Of a DNA stretch of 64,000 nucleotides, positions 18,121-27,925 are shown one piece after another. Every line of letters begins with the position of its first letter. The stretch's first letter is position 1. The stretch is from Aquabacterium sp. GTDB taxonomy: Bacteria; Pseudomonadota; Gammaproteobacteria; Burkholderiales; Burkholderiaceae_C. The position numbers were made by a program, and so were the translations under genes. The notes under the pieces are model-generated. The model was given only the letters and a program-made list of their open reading frames with translations, searched no databases and had not been told where the DNA came from. Location of the stretch: the NCBI RefSeq assembly GCF_029946005.1, contig NZ_JAQSDR010000002.1:343667-407666 (forward strand), written 5' to 3'.

Positions 18121-18750
18121 TCAGTGCGCGGCCAGGAAGGTGTCGCGCATGGCCACGCCCTCGAAGCCGCTGGCAGGCCCCAAGGTCAGGACTGAACGCA
18201 CCGCCACGGGCAGCAGGTTGTTGCCCACGGACTGTGGGTTGGAGGGGGTGAGGCTGCCACCGCTCACCCCAATGTAGTAGTAGACCTGCCATTGCAGGGC
18301 GCCTTTGAGCATGGTCAAGGTGCCCGGCTCGGTGCCCTTCAACTGGTCGGCCTGCGTCCACTGGGCTTCCAACTCACCTACCGTGGCGACCGGCGGACCG
18401 GCCCAACGTTCCCAGCGCCCGTCGCGCAAGCTCCAGGCCACCACCTGCACGCCCCCCGGCGCCTGCCGGGCAAAACGCAGGTAACTGCCATTGAACAAAA
18501 ACGACCTTTGCCCCTGGATGGCACCGGTTTTCAAGGTCGGGATGTCGATCACCGAGGCCATGTCGGCATCCCACTGCGTCATCACCGATTGCAAACGCAG
18601 GGTGCGCTTGAGATTGCCCTCGGCCACCTCGCGGGCTTTGCTGATGCTGTCCATGCCCTTGAAAGCGGTGGCCGCCATGACGGACAGGATCACCAAGGCC
18701 ACCAGGACCTCGATGAGCGTGAAACCCACGGCCGAACGCGGGCGCGTCAT
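18121..18750 (-). CDS. gspJ: Type II secretion minor pseudopilin GspJ
   Basis: This 209-residue type IV pilin-like protein has leader MTRPRSAVG and mature FTLIEVLVALVILSV, with Gly(-1)/Phe(+1) and Glu(+5) cleavage features. ATG 18750 overlaps the gspI stop in an ATGA (18747-18750). A longer frame inside gspI is discarded because the leader would be 57 residues. Together with GspI and GspK it forms the tip complex. Confidence 0.92.
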   Translation of the reverse strand: MTRPRSAVGFTLIEVLVALVILSVMAATAFKGMDSISKAREVAEGNLKRTLRLQSVMTQWDADMASVIDIPTLKTGAIQGQRSFLFNGSYLRFARQAPGGVQVVAWSLRDGRWERWAGPPVATVGELEAQWTQADQLKGTEPGTLTMLKGALQWQVYYYIGVSGGSLTPSNPQSVGNNLLPVAVRSVLTLGPASGFEGVAMRDTFLAAH

Positions 18751-19139
18751 GGCCTGGGCAGTACGGTGATCACTTTGACCACCGACTGCCGCTCCTCGTC
18801 CAGCACCTGCACCTCGATGCGCCTGAAGTTGTTGGCATTGACGGTGGGCCGCACCGACTGTTTGCCTGTGAATGCACGGCCCAGTTGCTGGCACTTGAAT
18901 TCGCTGTCGCCCACATCCGGGAAGGTGGCCGCGGCCTTCAATGCGAACAACTGGTTTTCAATGCACCACTGGCCCACGGTCAGGTCGGCCACGCGTTGAG
19001 CGTTCAAGGTCAAGCCCCCGGCGGCCTTGATGCCCGCCGACAAGGTGATCGCCACAATGGCCAGCGCCACCAGGACTTCGATCAGCGTCATGCCAACCAT
19101 GGACCCTTGCTCATCAAGCTGGCGCACGAACACCCCCAT
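18747..19139 (-). CDS. gspI: Type II secretion minor pseudopilin GspI
   Basis: The 130-residue minor pseudopilin has cleavage site VG before MTLIEVLVALAIVAI, with Glu at +5. Two starts are possible. ATG 19139 gives a 16-residue leader and overlaps gspH. ATG 19100 gives a three-residue leader, MVG, with AAGG 4 nt upstream and sits 13 bp after the gspH stop. I list the longer form, but the shorter is a real alternative. Confidence 0.88.
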   Translation of the reverse strand: MGVFVRQLDEQGSMVGMTLIEVLVALAIVAITLSAGIKAAGGLTLNAQRVADLTVGQWCIENQLFALKAAATFPDVGDSEFKCQQLGRAFTGKQSVRPTVNANNFRRIEVQVLDEERQSVVKVITVLPRP

Positions 19140-19650
19140 CCTGGTCGGCTTCGTCTGGCGCCCCGGTGATCACGTCAAAAGGATTGAGCCCATCGGTGCC
19201 AATGATGATCTGCCGATCCTCCAGACGCAAGATGATGCTTTGAGCGCCAATCACGGGCTCGGGGCCCAGGACGATGCTTTTCTTCATGCCAATGCCAATG
19301 CCGCCGTTCACCACTTCGGCCTTGATCTCACGCGCCTCCCATTTCAGCGGGGGCATGAAGGCCTCGGGCAAACCGATGAACTGGTAGTCGTCGCCCTTGC
19401 CATTGGGCTCAGGCACCCAGCGGATGGTCATGGCCCCGGCACGCGCCTGCACCCGCGCCGACTCCAGAATGGCGGTCAAGCGGGCAGCCTCGCGCTCCAG
19501 GCGGGTGGACGAGGGATCGGGGACGGCGAAAGAGACGACGGCCGTGGTGATCGCGATCAACGCGACCACGACCATGAGTTCGAGCAGCGTGAAGCCGCGC
19601 GCCGATGGGGGCCGGGAGGGCAACTTACTGCCAGGATCCGATGTCGGCAT
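19114..19650 (-). CDS. gspH: Type II secretion minor pseudopilin GspH
   Basis: The 178-residue protein has leader MPTSDPGSKLPSRPPSARG, mature FTLLELMVVVALIAI with Glu at +5, and a body with the RLTAILESARVQA helix found in GspH/FimT-type pilins. ATG 19650 follows AAGG at 5 nt and overlaps the end of gspG by 26 bp. The tail EADQDGGVRAPA is poorly conserved. Confidence 0.88.
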   Translation of the reverse strand: MPTSDPGSKLPSRPPSARGFTLLELMVVVALIAITTAVVSFAVPDPSSTRLEREAARLTAILESARVQARAGAMTIRWVPEPNGKGDDYQFIGLPEAFMPPLKWEAREIKAEVVNGGIGIGMKKSIVLGPEPVIGAQSIILRLEDRQIIIGTDGLNPFDVITGAPDEADQDGGVRAPA

Positions 19651-20086
19651 CCTTGCCTTCACCACCGCTTTGGCCGTCGGCGCCAAAACTGAAAACATCG
19701 ACCGTGCCTTTCACGCCCGGGTTGACATATTGATAATTGGCGCCCCATGGGTCATTGGGCAGCTTCTCGAGGTAAGGCTTCCAGTTGGCCGGAACGGGCG
19801 CGGCGGTGGGCCTGCTCACCAGAGCCTGCAGGCCTTGCTCGCCGGTGGGGTAGCGCTGGTTGTCCAGGCGGTACAGCTTGAGGGCCTGCATCAGGTTGCT
19901 CACGTCGGTCTTAGCGGCCGTGACGCGGGCATCGTCGGCACGCTCCAGCACATTGGGCACGATCAAGGCGGCCAGCAAGCCAATGATCACCAGCACGACC
20001 ATCAGTTCAATCAGGGTGAAGCCCCGTGACAGGGCCCGGGCCGCGCCCCGGAGGTGGTGCTGAGTGGGTCGGGCAAACATCTTCAT
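19625..20086 (-). CDS. gspG: Type II secretion major pseudopilin GspG
   Basis: GspG polymerises into the pseudopilus. It has 153 residues, leader up to RALSRG, mature FTLIELMVVLVIIGLLAAL with Glu at +5, the calcium-site region typical of GspG (LEKLPNDPWGANYQYVNPG), and a C-terminus FSFGADGQSGGEGKDADIGSW. A start at 20080 (two codons later) is equally possible. First gene of the minus-strand gsp operon; gspC lies divergently 183 bp away. Confidence 0.95.
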   Translation of the reverse strand: MKMFARPTQHHLRGAARALSRGFTLIELMVVLVIIGLLAALIVPNVLERADDARVTAAKTDVSNLMQALKLYRLDNQRYPTGEQGLQALVSRPTAAPVPANWKPYLEKLPNDPWGANYQYVNPGVKGTVDVFSFGADGQSGGEGKDADIGSWQ

Positions 20087-20269
20087 GCGGAGATCCGTGT
20101 GGTGACTTGACTGAGAGATAAGAGCCCAGAACGCCGGAGAGGTTCCCCAACGCGGACGAGGTCGCAAGCATGCCCGAGCTTGAGGTTCATCCTATGCGGG
20201 ATCAACCCGAGGTCTTGCGGCTTGTTTTCACGCTTCTGAGCGATCAACAGGGATGATAATGGCCGGAAT
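20087..20269. promoter_or_regulatory. Divergent gspG/gspC promoter region
   Basis: This 183-bp non-coding stretch must drive the long gspG-F operon on one side and gspC on the other. A TGATAAT box at about 20252-20258 resembles a -10 element for gspC but has no good -35 at 16-18 bp and leaves only 11 bp to the start codon, so no promoter is assigned. Confidence 0.45.
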
Positions 20270-20869
20270 ATGGCATCTCGCATCCTCGCCCTCCTCATTT
20301 GGGCCGCCGTCGCGGCCAGCTTGGCCTATTGGGGCCTTCGCTGGCTGGCACAGCCCACGGCCGTCCCGGCCAACGCCACCGCAGTGTCCCTCGACAACGC
20401 GGCCCGTGGCGACATGCGCAAACTGCTGACCGGGCCCGCCGCAGCCGCCCCCCCCGGACAACCCGACCCCACCACCGCCTCCATGTTGGCCGAACGCATC
20501 AAGTTGCTGGGTGTGGTGGCCCCGCGTCACGAAGGCGACAAAGGCGGCCTGGCTTTGCTGTCGATTGACGGCAAACCCGCCCGCGCCGTCCGCGCAGGCG
20601 CCTCGGTCGATGGCGACCTGGTCTTGCTGACCGTCAACCAACGCGGTGCGGAGATCGGCCCTGCCGCTGGCCCAGCCACCGTCAGGCTGGACCTGCCCTT
20701 GCTGCCTGCTGCTGCCACCGGCTCTTTGCCACCCCCCATGGGATTCAGCGCCGAGCCGCCACCACCGCAGCAGATGCCCGGCGCCGTGCCTGACATCAAC
20801 TCGGGCATGTCCGGCGCACCCGAAGGCATGCCCCTGCCTGTTCGTCCGGGCGGCAACCGCCCGCTCTGA
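20270..20869 (+). CDS. gspC: Type II secretion inner-membrane protein GspC (short form)
   Basis: The 199-residue bitopic protein has a transmembrane helix at about residues 5-25, followed by the homology region that contacts the secretin. That region spans about 70-140 and includes IKLLGVVAPRHEGDKGGLALLSIDG and RAVRAGASVDGDLVLL. The C-terminus is a Pro/Gly-rich tail; the PDZ or coiled-coil domain found in many GspC proteins is absent. The gene is split off from the other gsp genes on the opposite strand, which recurs in Burkholderiales. Confidence 0.85.
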   Translation: MASRILALLIWAAVAASLAYWGLRWLAQPTAVPANATAVSLDNAARGDMRKLLTGPAAAAPPGQPDPTTASMLAERIKLLGVVAPRHEGDKGGLALLSIDGKPARAVRAGASVDGDLVLLTVNQRGAEIGPAAGPATVRLDLPLLPAAATGSLPPPMGFSAEPPPPQQMPGAVPDINSGMSGAPEGMPLPVRPGGNRPL

Positions 20870-20873
20870 TCGC

Positions 20874-22469
20874 TCAGCGCAGGAACAAACGGTAGACCGG
20901 GTTGCGCGTCTCGTCCGCGTAGACATAGCCCAACGCATCCAGCAAAGGCTTGATCGCCTTGGTGTCCTGCTTGGGCACCTGCAAACCCACCAGGATCCGC
21001 CCAAAATCAGCGCCCTGGTTGCGGTAATGGAACAGGCTGATGTTCCAACCCGGCGGCAAGCTGGTCAGGAACTTCATCAAGGCACCCGGCCGCTCCGGAA
21101 ACTCGAAGCGGAACAGGCGCTCGCCTTCGGCCAGACTTGAGCGCCCGCCCACCATGTGGCGGATGTGCGTCTTGGCCAGCTCGTCTTGGGTCAGGTCCAC
21201 CGCGGCAAAACCTTGCGACTCGAACTCCTGCGCCAGGCGGCTTGATTCGCCCTTGCCTTTGACGCTGACGCCCAAAAAGACGTGCGCCTCACGCTCGTCC
21301 GAGATGCGGTAGTTGAACTCGGTGACGCTGCGTGGGCCGATCAGCTCGCAAAAGCGTTTGAACGAACCGCGCTCTTCAGGGATGGTGACGGCCAGCAAGG
21401 CTTCGCGTTGCTCGCCCACTTCGGCGCGCTCAGCGACAAAGCGCAAGCGGTCGAAGTTCATGTTGGCGCCACAGTTGATGGCCACATAGGTGCGCCCCTG
21501 GCCGCCGTGGCGTGCGGCGTATTGCTTGAGGCCCGCCACCCCCATCGCGCCAGAAGGCTCCACGATCGAGCGGGTGTCTTGGTAGATGTCCTTGATGGCG
21601 GCGCAGACCTCGTCGGTGGTCACCACCACGAATTCATCGACCAGCTCGCGGGCCAGGCGGAGGGTTTCTTCACCCACCAGCTTGACCGCCGTGCCATCGG
21701 CGAACAGGCCCACGTCGGCCAAGGTGATGCGCTTGCCCGCCTTGACCGAGCGGGCCATGGCGTCGGAGTCGTTGGTCTGCACGCCAATGACCTTGATCTC
21801 GGGGCGCACCGCCTTGATGTAGGCGGCCACGCCGCTGATCAAACCACCACCGCCAATGGCCACGAACACCGCGTCGATGGGGCCGGAGTGTTGGCGCAGG
21901 ATCTCCATGGCCACGGTACCTTGGCCCGCGATCACGTCGGGGTCGTCGAAGGGGTGAACAAAGGTCAGGCCTTTTTTCTGCTCCAGCGCCTTGGCATGCA
22001 GGGCCGCGTCGGAGTAGCTTTCGCCGTGCAACACGATCTGGACGTTGTCGCCGCCAAAGCGGGCCACTGCGTCGATCTTGACCTGCGGCGTGGTCACCGG
22101 CATCACGATGATGGCTTGGCAACCGAGGCGCCGCGCGCCCATCGCCACGCCTTGCGCGTGATTCCCGGCCGAGGCACAGATCACCCCCTTGGCCAAGGCC
22201 TTGGGGTCAAGCTTGGCCATCTTGTTGTAGGCCCCCCGCAGCTTGAAACTGAACACCGGTTGCTTGTCCTCGCGCTTGAGGAAAACGTGGTGCCCCAGGC
22301 GCAGAGAAAGGCCACGCGCCTCGTCCAGCGGGCTTTCAATGGCCACGTCGTACACCCGGCTGGTCAGGATTTTTTGCAGGTAGTCCTGAACGCTCAAAGG
22401 CGCGGCAGCTTTCTTCGGGGCAGTCTTCTTGACGGCGGGCTTGGTGGCGGCGGGGCGCGCGGTGGACAT
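20874..22469 (-). CDS. ilvA: Threonine ammonia-lyase (threonine deaminase), biosynthetic
   Basis: The PLP enzyme converts threonine to 2-oxobutanoate and ammonia, the first step of isoleucine synthesis. In 531 residues, the PLP Lys is in FSFKLRGAYNK (about residue 75), the phosphate-binding Gly-rich loop is AIGGGGLISGV, and two ACT-like regulatory domains (about 345-435 and 440-530) mark the isoleucine-inhibited form. Residues 1-24 are a Lys/Ala/Pro-rich extension that is not part of the fold. GGAG lies before ATG 22469. It converges on gspC with only 4 bp between stops. A 17-bp palindrome lies just upstream. Confidence 0.96.
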   Translation of the reverse strand: MSTARPAATKPAVKKTAPKKAAAPLSVQDYLQKILTSRVYDVAIESPLDEARGLSLRLGHHVFLKREDKQPVFSFKLRGAYNKMAKLDPKALAKGVICASAGNHAQGVAMGARRLGCQAIIVMPVTTPQVKIDAVARFGGDNVQIVLHGESYSDAALHAKALEQKKGLTFVHPFDDPDVIAGQGTVAMEILRQHSGPIDAVFVAIGGGGLISGVAAYIKAVRPEIKVIGVQTNDSDAMARSVKAGKRITLADVGLFADGTAVKLVGEETLRLARELVDEFVVVTTDEVCAAIKDIYQDTRSIVEPSGAMGVAGLKQYAARHGGQGRTYVAINCGANMNFDRLRFVAERAEVGEQREALLAVTIPEERGSFKRFCELIGPRSVTEFNYRISDEREAHVFLGVSVKGKGESSRLAQEFESQGFAAVDLTQDELAKTHIRHMVGGRSSLAEGERLFRFEFPERPGALMKFLTSLPPGWNISLFHYRNQGADFGRILVGLQVPKQDTKAIKPLLDALGYVYADETRNPVYRLFLR

Positions 22470-22489
22470 CGTGGGGTCTCCGTGGGATA

Positions 22490-22506
22490 GCCCTAGAGTC
22501 TAGGGC
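22490..22506. promoter_or_regulatory. 17-bp perfect inverted repeat upstream of ilvA
   Basis: GCCCTAGA-G-TCTAGGGC has 8-bp arms around one base. It begins 21 bp before the ilvA start and overlaps the stop codon (22493-22495) of the DUF2236 gene on the same strand. It could be an operator, or a short hairpin in a read-through transcript. There is no T run, so it is not an intrinsic terminator. Confidence 0.4.
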
Positions 22507-23734
22507 AATGCCCACGGACCTCGCCACCCCCCATCTCCTGACGCCAGTAAGCGTTTTGAACCGTGCGGCCATGAATCGCCCGCCTGCTCACCGCACCCGG
22601 CAACAGGCGCGGCAAGCTTGATCCGATCAGCAAAGGCAGCCAAGTCAGCAGCGGGTACCACGGGAGGGTCGCAGGCAAGCCCAAGTGCCGCATGCCCTTT
22701 CGGCCCACGAACCAGTGGACCAGACTCAGGTGGCGCGCTTTGTCAAATCGGCCACGCCAAGCCGCGCCCCATGCGTAGTGGCGGTGCAGCGGCTCATCCA
22801 TCAACGCCCGCCCCAAAGCCACGCTCGTCTCATCGGGTGGCGCTTGGCTGATGAGGTTGCGGTAGAGGCTGATGCGCCCCTGCATCTCGTCATCGCACAG
22901 CCAGGCTTCATCCACCCCCATCAGCCAGCCGATGTAGCGCCAAAGGTGCATCACGGCGCGCGCGTCCGACGCTGTCACCAAGAAACCCGTGGTGCGCAAG
23001 GCCAGCAATTGCACGACGCTGAAGGCCAGGTAAGTGGCCTGCATGTCGATCTGGTTGATGGGCAGCCCAAAGGTGGCGGCGTCCCAGGTGGGACGCTGGC
23101 GCACACTCTGCCGTACCAGGGCGTGCATCACGCGCACGTGCAGGGTGGCTTTCCAGCCTGGGGCGTGAGGCAGCATGCCCCCATCGGCCGTGCAGTCCAA
23201 CCACCAGGAGGTGGTTTCGGCCACCCGGCGCTGCGCACCCCGGTTCAAAGCGCCGGTTTGCACCAAGGTCTGGTTGATCGCCGAAGCCTGGTAGCCAGCC
23301 ATCAGGCCCGCATCGCGCAATACCCGCATGCCATGCAATCCAGTGCTCTGCATGACGCGCGCACCTTGGGCCATCAGCTCGGGGTTCACCCAATCCGGCA
23401 GGGTCTGCACATGCTCGATCAGGCGGCGCAGGGCAGGCGGCGCGTCATCACCATCGACCACCCCATGCTCAATGGCCTGCTGCAACCGACCGCGCGCCGC
23501 ACTCATCCCCGCCTGGTGCAACCATTGCCCCACCTCGTCGGCCAGTGGGTCGCCCTGCCAAAGCGCGGAACCCATCCTCGCCCACGTGGCGTGATCAGGT
23601 TCGCACGGCCCCGAAATCAAGAGCTTCAAGCGCGCTGCCATTTGCCGACTGACCTGCAGGTCAGCACCATGACGACGGGGCGGCGCGAGCGGCGAAGACG
23701 CGGACGAGGTGGGGAGCACTTGGGCAGAGGACAT
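22493..23734 (-). CDS. DUF2236 (MpaB/latex-clearing-type) oxygenase family protein
   Basis: The 413-residue protein belongs to the heme-binding family that includes rubber oxygenase Lcp and mycophenolic-acid MpaB. Recognisable segments are LPDWVNPELM, HVRVMHALVR (with the probable heme-ligand His), and the long core from QATYLAFSVVQL through TTGFLVTASDARAVMHLWRYIG to MGVDEAWLCDD. No signal peptide is seen; a hydrophobic stretch near residue 365 (WYPLLTWLPLLIGSSLP) may associate with membranes. The substrate is unknown. It is divergent from an AraC regulator that probably controls it, and ends 23 bp before ilvA. Confidence 0.78.
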   Translation of the reverse strand: MSSAQVLPTSSASSPLAPPRRHGADLQVSRQMAARLKLLISGPCEPDHATWARMGSALWQGDPLADEVGQWLHQAGMSAARGRLQQAIEHGVVDGDDAPPALRRLIEHVQTLPDWVNPELMAQGARVMQSTGLHGMRVLRDAGLMAGYQASAINQTLVQTGALNRGAQRRVAETTSWWLDCTADGGMLPHAPGWKATLHVRVMHALVRQSVRQRPTWDAATFGLPINQIDMQATYLAFSVVQLLALRTTGFLVTASDARAVMHLWRYIGWLMGVDEAWLCDDEMQGRISLYRNLISQAPPDETSVALGRALMDEPLHRHYAWGAAWRGRFDKARHLSLVHWFVGRKGMRHLGLPATLPWYPLLTWLPLLIGSSLPRLLPGAVSRRAIHGRTVQNAYWRQEMGGGEVRGHCPRL

Positions 23735-23861
23735 CGAAGCAGTCTTTCAGGCAATGGCACTGATCCAGGATGCTGCGCCGACCAAGCCCATGCGTCATTG
23801 ACGGCAGATACCACCCGAGTGACCGCACAAGCCAGCACGACACCGCTAACATCGGTGACCC

Positions 23862-24962
23862 ATGAATGCCGCAGCACCCCCCCTCTTCTCGCCGCCCGGT
23901 CATTCAAGCTCAAGCAGCCAGGGCTTCAGCGCCTCCTTCGTGCGCGTGGTGGCCGACTACGTGCAGGCGCAAGACCGCAACGCGCAGCCCATCCTCGACC
24001 TGCTGGGCCTGTCGGCCTCGCCCACGCTGGACGATGGACTGCGGGTGCCCGCTGCCCGTTTGAGCCTGGCCTTGGCACATGCGTCTCAGTTGATGGACGA
24101 CGAACACATCGGCCTGCACGTGGCCAGCCTGGTTCGACCAGCTCACCTGGGCTCGCTGGGCTATGCCCTGATGAGCTGCACCGTGGGTGGCGATGGCCTG
24201 GCCTTGTTCAACCAGTTGCAAAGCCTGCTGTGCACCGAACTGCGCGGCCATTTCAGCGTGGTTGGGCCCCACTTGGAAGCACGCCACGAGGCTTTGGGCC
24301 CGCTGCCCGACGACTACCATTTCTGGTCATTCTTCACCGCCTCCCGCCTGGGATTTGCGCGGTGGGTGTCGGGCCGCGACTTGGTGCCCGCACGCGTCGA
24401 CCTGCCCTGCGATCCACCGAAGCACATTCAACCCTTCCTGGATTTCATCAAAGGCCCAGTGCACTTTCGCGCGGCCGAATGCCGGGAATTGATGCCCGCC
24501 GACTGGTTGAGCTGGACCAACCCCAATGCCGATCCGCCCATCCACGACCTGATGAGCGCCATGGCGCGGCGCCAATGGCAGACCCGGATCGATGACAAGG
24601 ACGCCTTGCGGACCTGGATCGCGCAAGCCATCCGCCAGGCACTGGACCGGGGCGACACCCCCACCCTGAGCCGCATCTGCGACGAATTGACCGAGATCGG
24701 CGTGAGCCCAGGCCCTGCTCGGCACGTTCAGCGCCAGCTGTCGGCCCAGGGATTGAACTTCAAGGGCCTGGTCGAGCAAGCCCGCCAGGAACGCGCCTTG
24801 ATGCAACTTCGCCTGACCGACCTGCCGCTGGCCCAGATCGCGGCCGAAGCCGGTTATGCCGAGACCAGCTCTTTCCACCGCGCCGTTCGCCGCTGGACGG
24901 GCATGACCCCCATGGCCGTGCGCGAAGCGGGTGACAAGCCCACCACCACCACGCCGCCATGA
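23862..24962 (+). CDS. AraC-family transcriptional regulator
   Basis: The 366-residue regulator has an N-terminal ligand-sensing domain of the Arabinose_bd type (about residues 25-215, with HLGSLGYALMSC) and a C-terminal double helix-turn-helix (about 265-355) with LSAQGLNFKGLVEQAR, LPLAQIAAEAGYAETSSFHRAVRRWTG and the terminal MTPMAVRE. This layout resembles OruR/ArgR-like AraC members that respond to small molecules or lipids. It is divergent from the DUF2236 gene across 127 bp, so that gene is its most likely target. Confidence 0.88.
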   Translation: MNAAAPPLFSPPGHSSSSSQGFSASFVRVVADYVQAQDRNAQPILDLLGLSASPTLDDGLRVPAARLSLALAHASQLMDDEHIGLHVASLVRPAHLGSLGYALMSCTVGGDGLALFNQLQSLLCTELRGHFSVVGPHLEARHEALGPLPDDYHFWSFFTASRLGFARWVSGRDLVPARVDLPCDPPKHIQPFLDFIKGPVHFRAAECRELMPADWLSWTNPNADPPIHDLMSAMARRQWQTRIDDKDALRTWIAQAIRQALDRGDTPTLSRICDELTEIGVSPGPARHVQRQLSAQGLNFKGLVEQARQERALMQLRLTDLPLAQIAAEAGYAETSSFHRAVRRWTGMTPMAVREAGDKPTTTTPP

Positions 24963-24989
24963 AAAAAGCCCGCTCAGTGGCGGGCTTTT
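24962..24989. terminator. Bidirectional terminator between araC-type gene and atpC
   Basis: The arms AAAAGCCCGC and GCGGGCTTTT enclose a 6-nt loop, with an A run before and a T run after, so it can stop transcription from both directions. It ends the atp operon. Confidence 0.9.
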
Positions 24990-25015
24990 GGGCAGGACGC
25001 TGTTCTCAGTTCAGA

Positions 25016-25435
25016 TCACTTCTTGCGCAGGCGCTGCAGGGCGGCCAACTGGGCAATCATGATCTGCAGTTCGCTCTGGGCCTTGGCCAGATCCAGGTCG
25101 CCCTTGGCATTCGAAACGGCTTCTTGCGCCAGGCGCTTGGCTTCGTTGGCCTTGGATTCGTCGAGGTCCTTACCGCGGATGGCGGTATCGGCCAGCACCG
25201 TCACGGTGCCAGGCTGCACTTCCAGGATGCCGCCAGCCACGAAGACGAATTCTTCTTCGTTGTTGTCGGCGCGCTGGATGCGCACGGCGCCGGCCTTGAT
25301 GCGGGTGATCAAGGGCGTGTGACGGGGCAGGATGCCAAGCTCGCCGGACTCACCGGGCAGCGACACCAACGTGGCTTCGCCGGAGAAGATGGACTCTTCT
25401 GCCGAAACAACGTCAACGTGAATGGTGTTGGACAT
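25016..25435 (-). CDS. atpC: F1 ATP synthase epsilon subunit
   Basis: This regulatory subunit of the F1 central stalk has 139 residues. The N-terminal beta-sandwich is clear from [16 protein letters not shown] and [14 protein letters not shown], and a C-terminal helical hairpin ([16 protein letters not shown] to ALQRLRKK) follows. It is the last gene of the operon, 74 bp after atpD. Confidence 0.97.
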   Translation of the reverse strand: MSNTIHVDVVSAEESIFSGEATLVSLPGESGELGILPRHTPLITRIKAGAVRIQRADNNEEEFVFVAGGILEVQPGTVTVLADTAIRGKDLDESKANEAKRLAQEAVSNAKGDLDLAKAQSELQIMIAQLAALQRLRKK

Positions 25436-25509
25436 AACGGGCTTTCTCGAAAGGGTGAATCGGTTCGGGGATCGTCAACAAGCGGACAAGGGGTTGCCCC
25501 CTCACCGAC

Positions 25510-26940
<1,431 letters not shown>

Positions 26941-26951
26941 TTAAATCTGGG

Positions 26952-27818
26952 TCAGACCGCAGCCGCACCGGCCACGATTTCGGACAATTCTTTGGTGATC
27001 GCCGCTTGGCGGGTCTTGTTGTAGATGAGCTTGAGCTCAGCGATCACAGAACCAGCGTTGTCGGTTGCGGACTTCATGGCCACCATGCGCGCCGATTGCT
27101 CGGACGCCATGTTCTCGGCCACAGCCTGATAGATCAGTGCTTCGACGTAGCGCACCAGCAGGTCATCAATCACCGACTTGGCGTCGGGTTCATAGATGTA
27201 GTCCCACTGATGGGCAGGCTCGGAAGCCAGCGTTGCCGCCTTCAAGGGCAGCAGTTGCTCGACCAGCGCTTCCTGCTTCATCGTGTTGATGAAGCGGGTG
27301 TAGCAGATCTGCACCGAGGCCAACTCACCCGCCGCGTAAGCGTCGAGCAGCACCTTGACGGGGCCGATCAGTTTTTCAAGGTGAGGCGTGTCACCCAATT
27401 GGGTCACGTGGGCCACCACCTTGGCACCGATGCGGTTGGCAAAGCCGAAGCCCTTGTTGCCGATCGCCACGATTTCGGCAGACTTGCCTTGCGCGTCGAG
27501 CTCTTTCAAAGTCGTCGTCACACCACGCAGCACGTTGGTGTTGAGGCCACCGCACAGGCCCTTGTCCGTGGTCACCACGATCAATCCAACCTTCTTGGCG
27601 CCCGCATTGGCGATCTGGAAGGGGTGGATGTACTCGGGGTTGGCCTTGGACAAGTGCGCCGCGATGTTGCGCACCTTTTCAGCGTAAGGGCGGGCGGAAC
27701 GCATGCGTTCCTGCGCCTTGCGCATCTTCGAAGCCGCGACCATTTCCATGGCCTTGGTGATCTTCTTGGTGTTCTCTACGCTCTTGATCTTGCCGCGTAT
27801 TTCCTTACCTGCCGCCAT
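26952..27818 (-). CDS. atpG: F1 ATP synthase gamma subunit
   Basis: This 288-residue central-stalk rotor subunit shows [29 protein letters not shown] at the N-terminus (only part of it is quoted in other families), [10 protein letters not shown] in the middle and the C-terminal helix [19 protein letters not shown] 27818 follows GGAG at 6 nt. The frame is open for 16 more codons upstream, but these run into a dispersed repeat and are not conserved. Confidence 0.97.
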   Translation of the reverse strand: MAAGKEIRGKIKSVENTKKITKAMEMVAASKMRKAQERMRSARPYAEKVRNIAAHLSKANPEYIHPFQIANAGAKKVGLIVVTTDKGLCGGLNTNVLRGVTTTLKELDAQGKSAEIVAIGNKGFGFANRIGAKVVAHVTQLGDTPHLEKLIGPVKVLLDAYAAGELASVQICYTRFINTMKQEALVEQLLPLKAATLASEPAHQWDYIYEPDAKSVIDDLLVRYVEALIYQAVAENMASEQSARMVAMKSATDNAGSVIAELKLIYNKTRQAAITKELSEIVAGAAAV

Positions 27819-27854
27819 CAATATCTCCTGTTTGGCGAGTCCACGGCCAGCGCC

Positions 27855-27920
27855 GGGCCGCCCCAAGCAGGGCGGGCGCCCCCTCGGGGGGCAGCGAACG
27901 ACGTGAGCGTGGGGGCCGTC
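27855..27920. repeat. Dispersed GC-rich intergenic repeat of Comamonadaceae type
   Basis: The atpA-atpG gap holds a composite element: GCCGCCCC, then a CGCCCCCTCGGGGGG-like hairpin, then CAGCGAACG and GTGAGCGTGGGGGCC. From memory this layout (rich hairpin, 'gcagcgaac', 'gcgtgggggcc') is a frequent intergenic repeat in Comamonadaceae genomes. I see only this copy in the window. It lies inside an operon, so it is transcribed and could fold in the mRNA. Confidence 0.6.
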
Positions 27921-27925
27921 ATGAC

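Noticed and set aside
20252..20258. TGATAAT as gspC -10 box
   Set aside because: No -35 element at 16-18 bp and too little room for a leader before the start codon.
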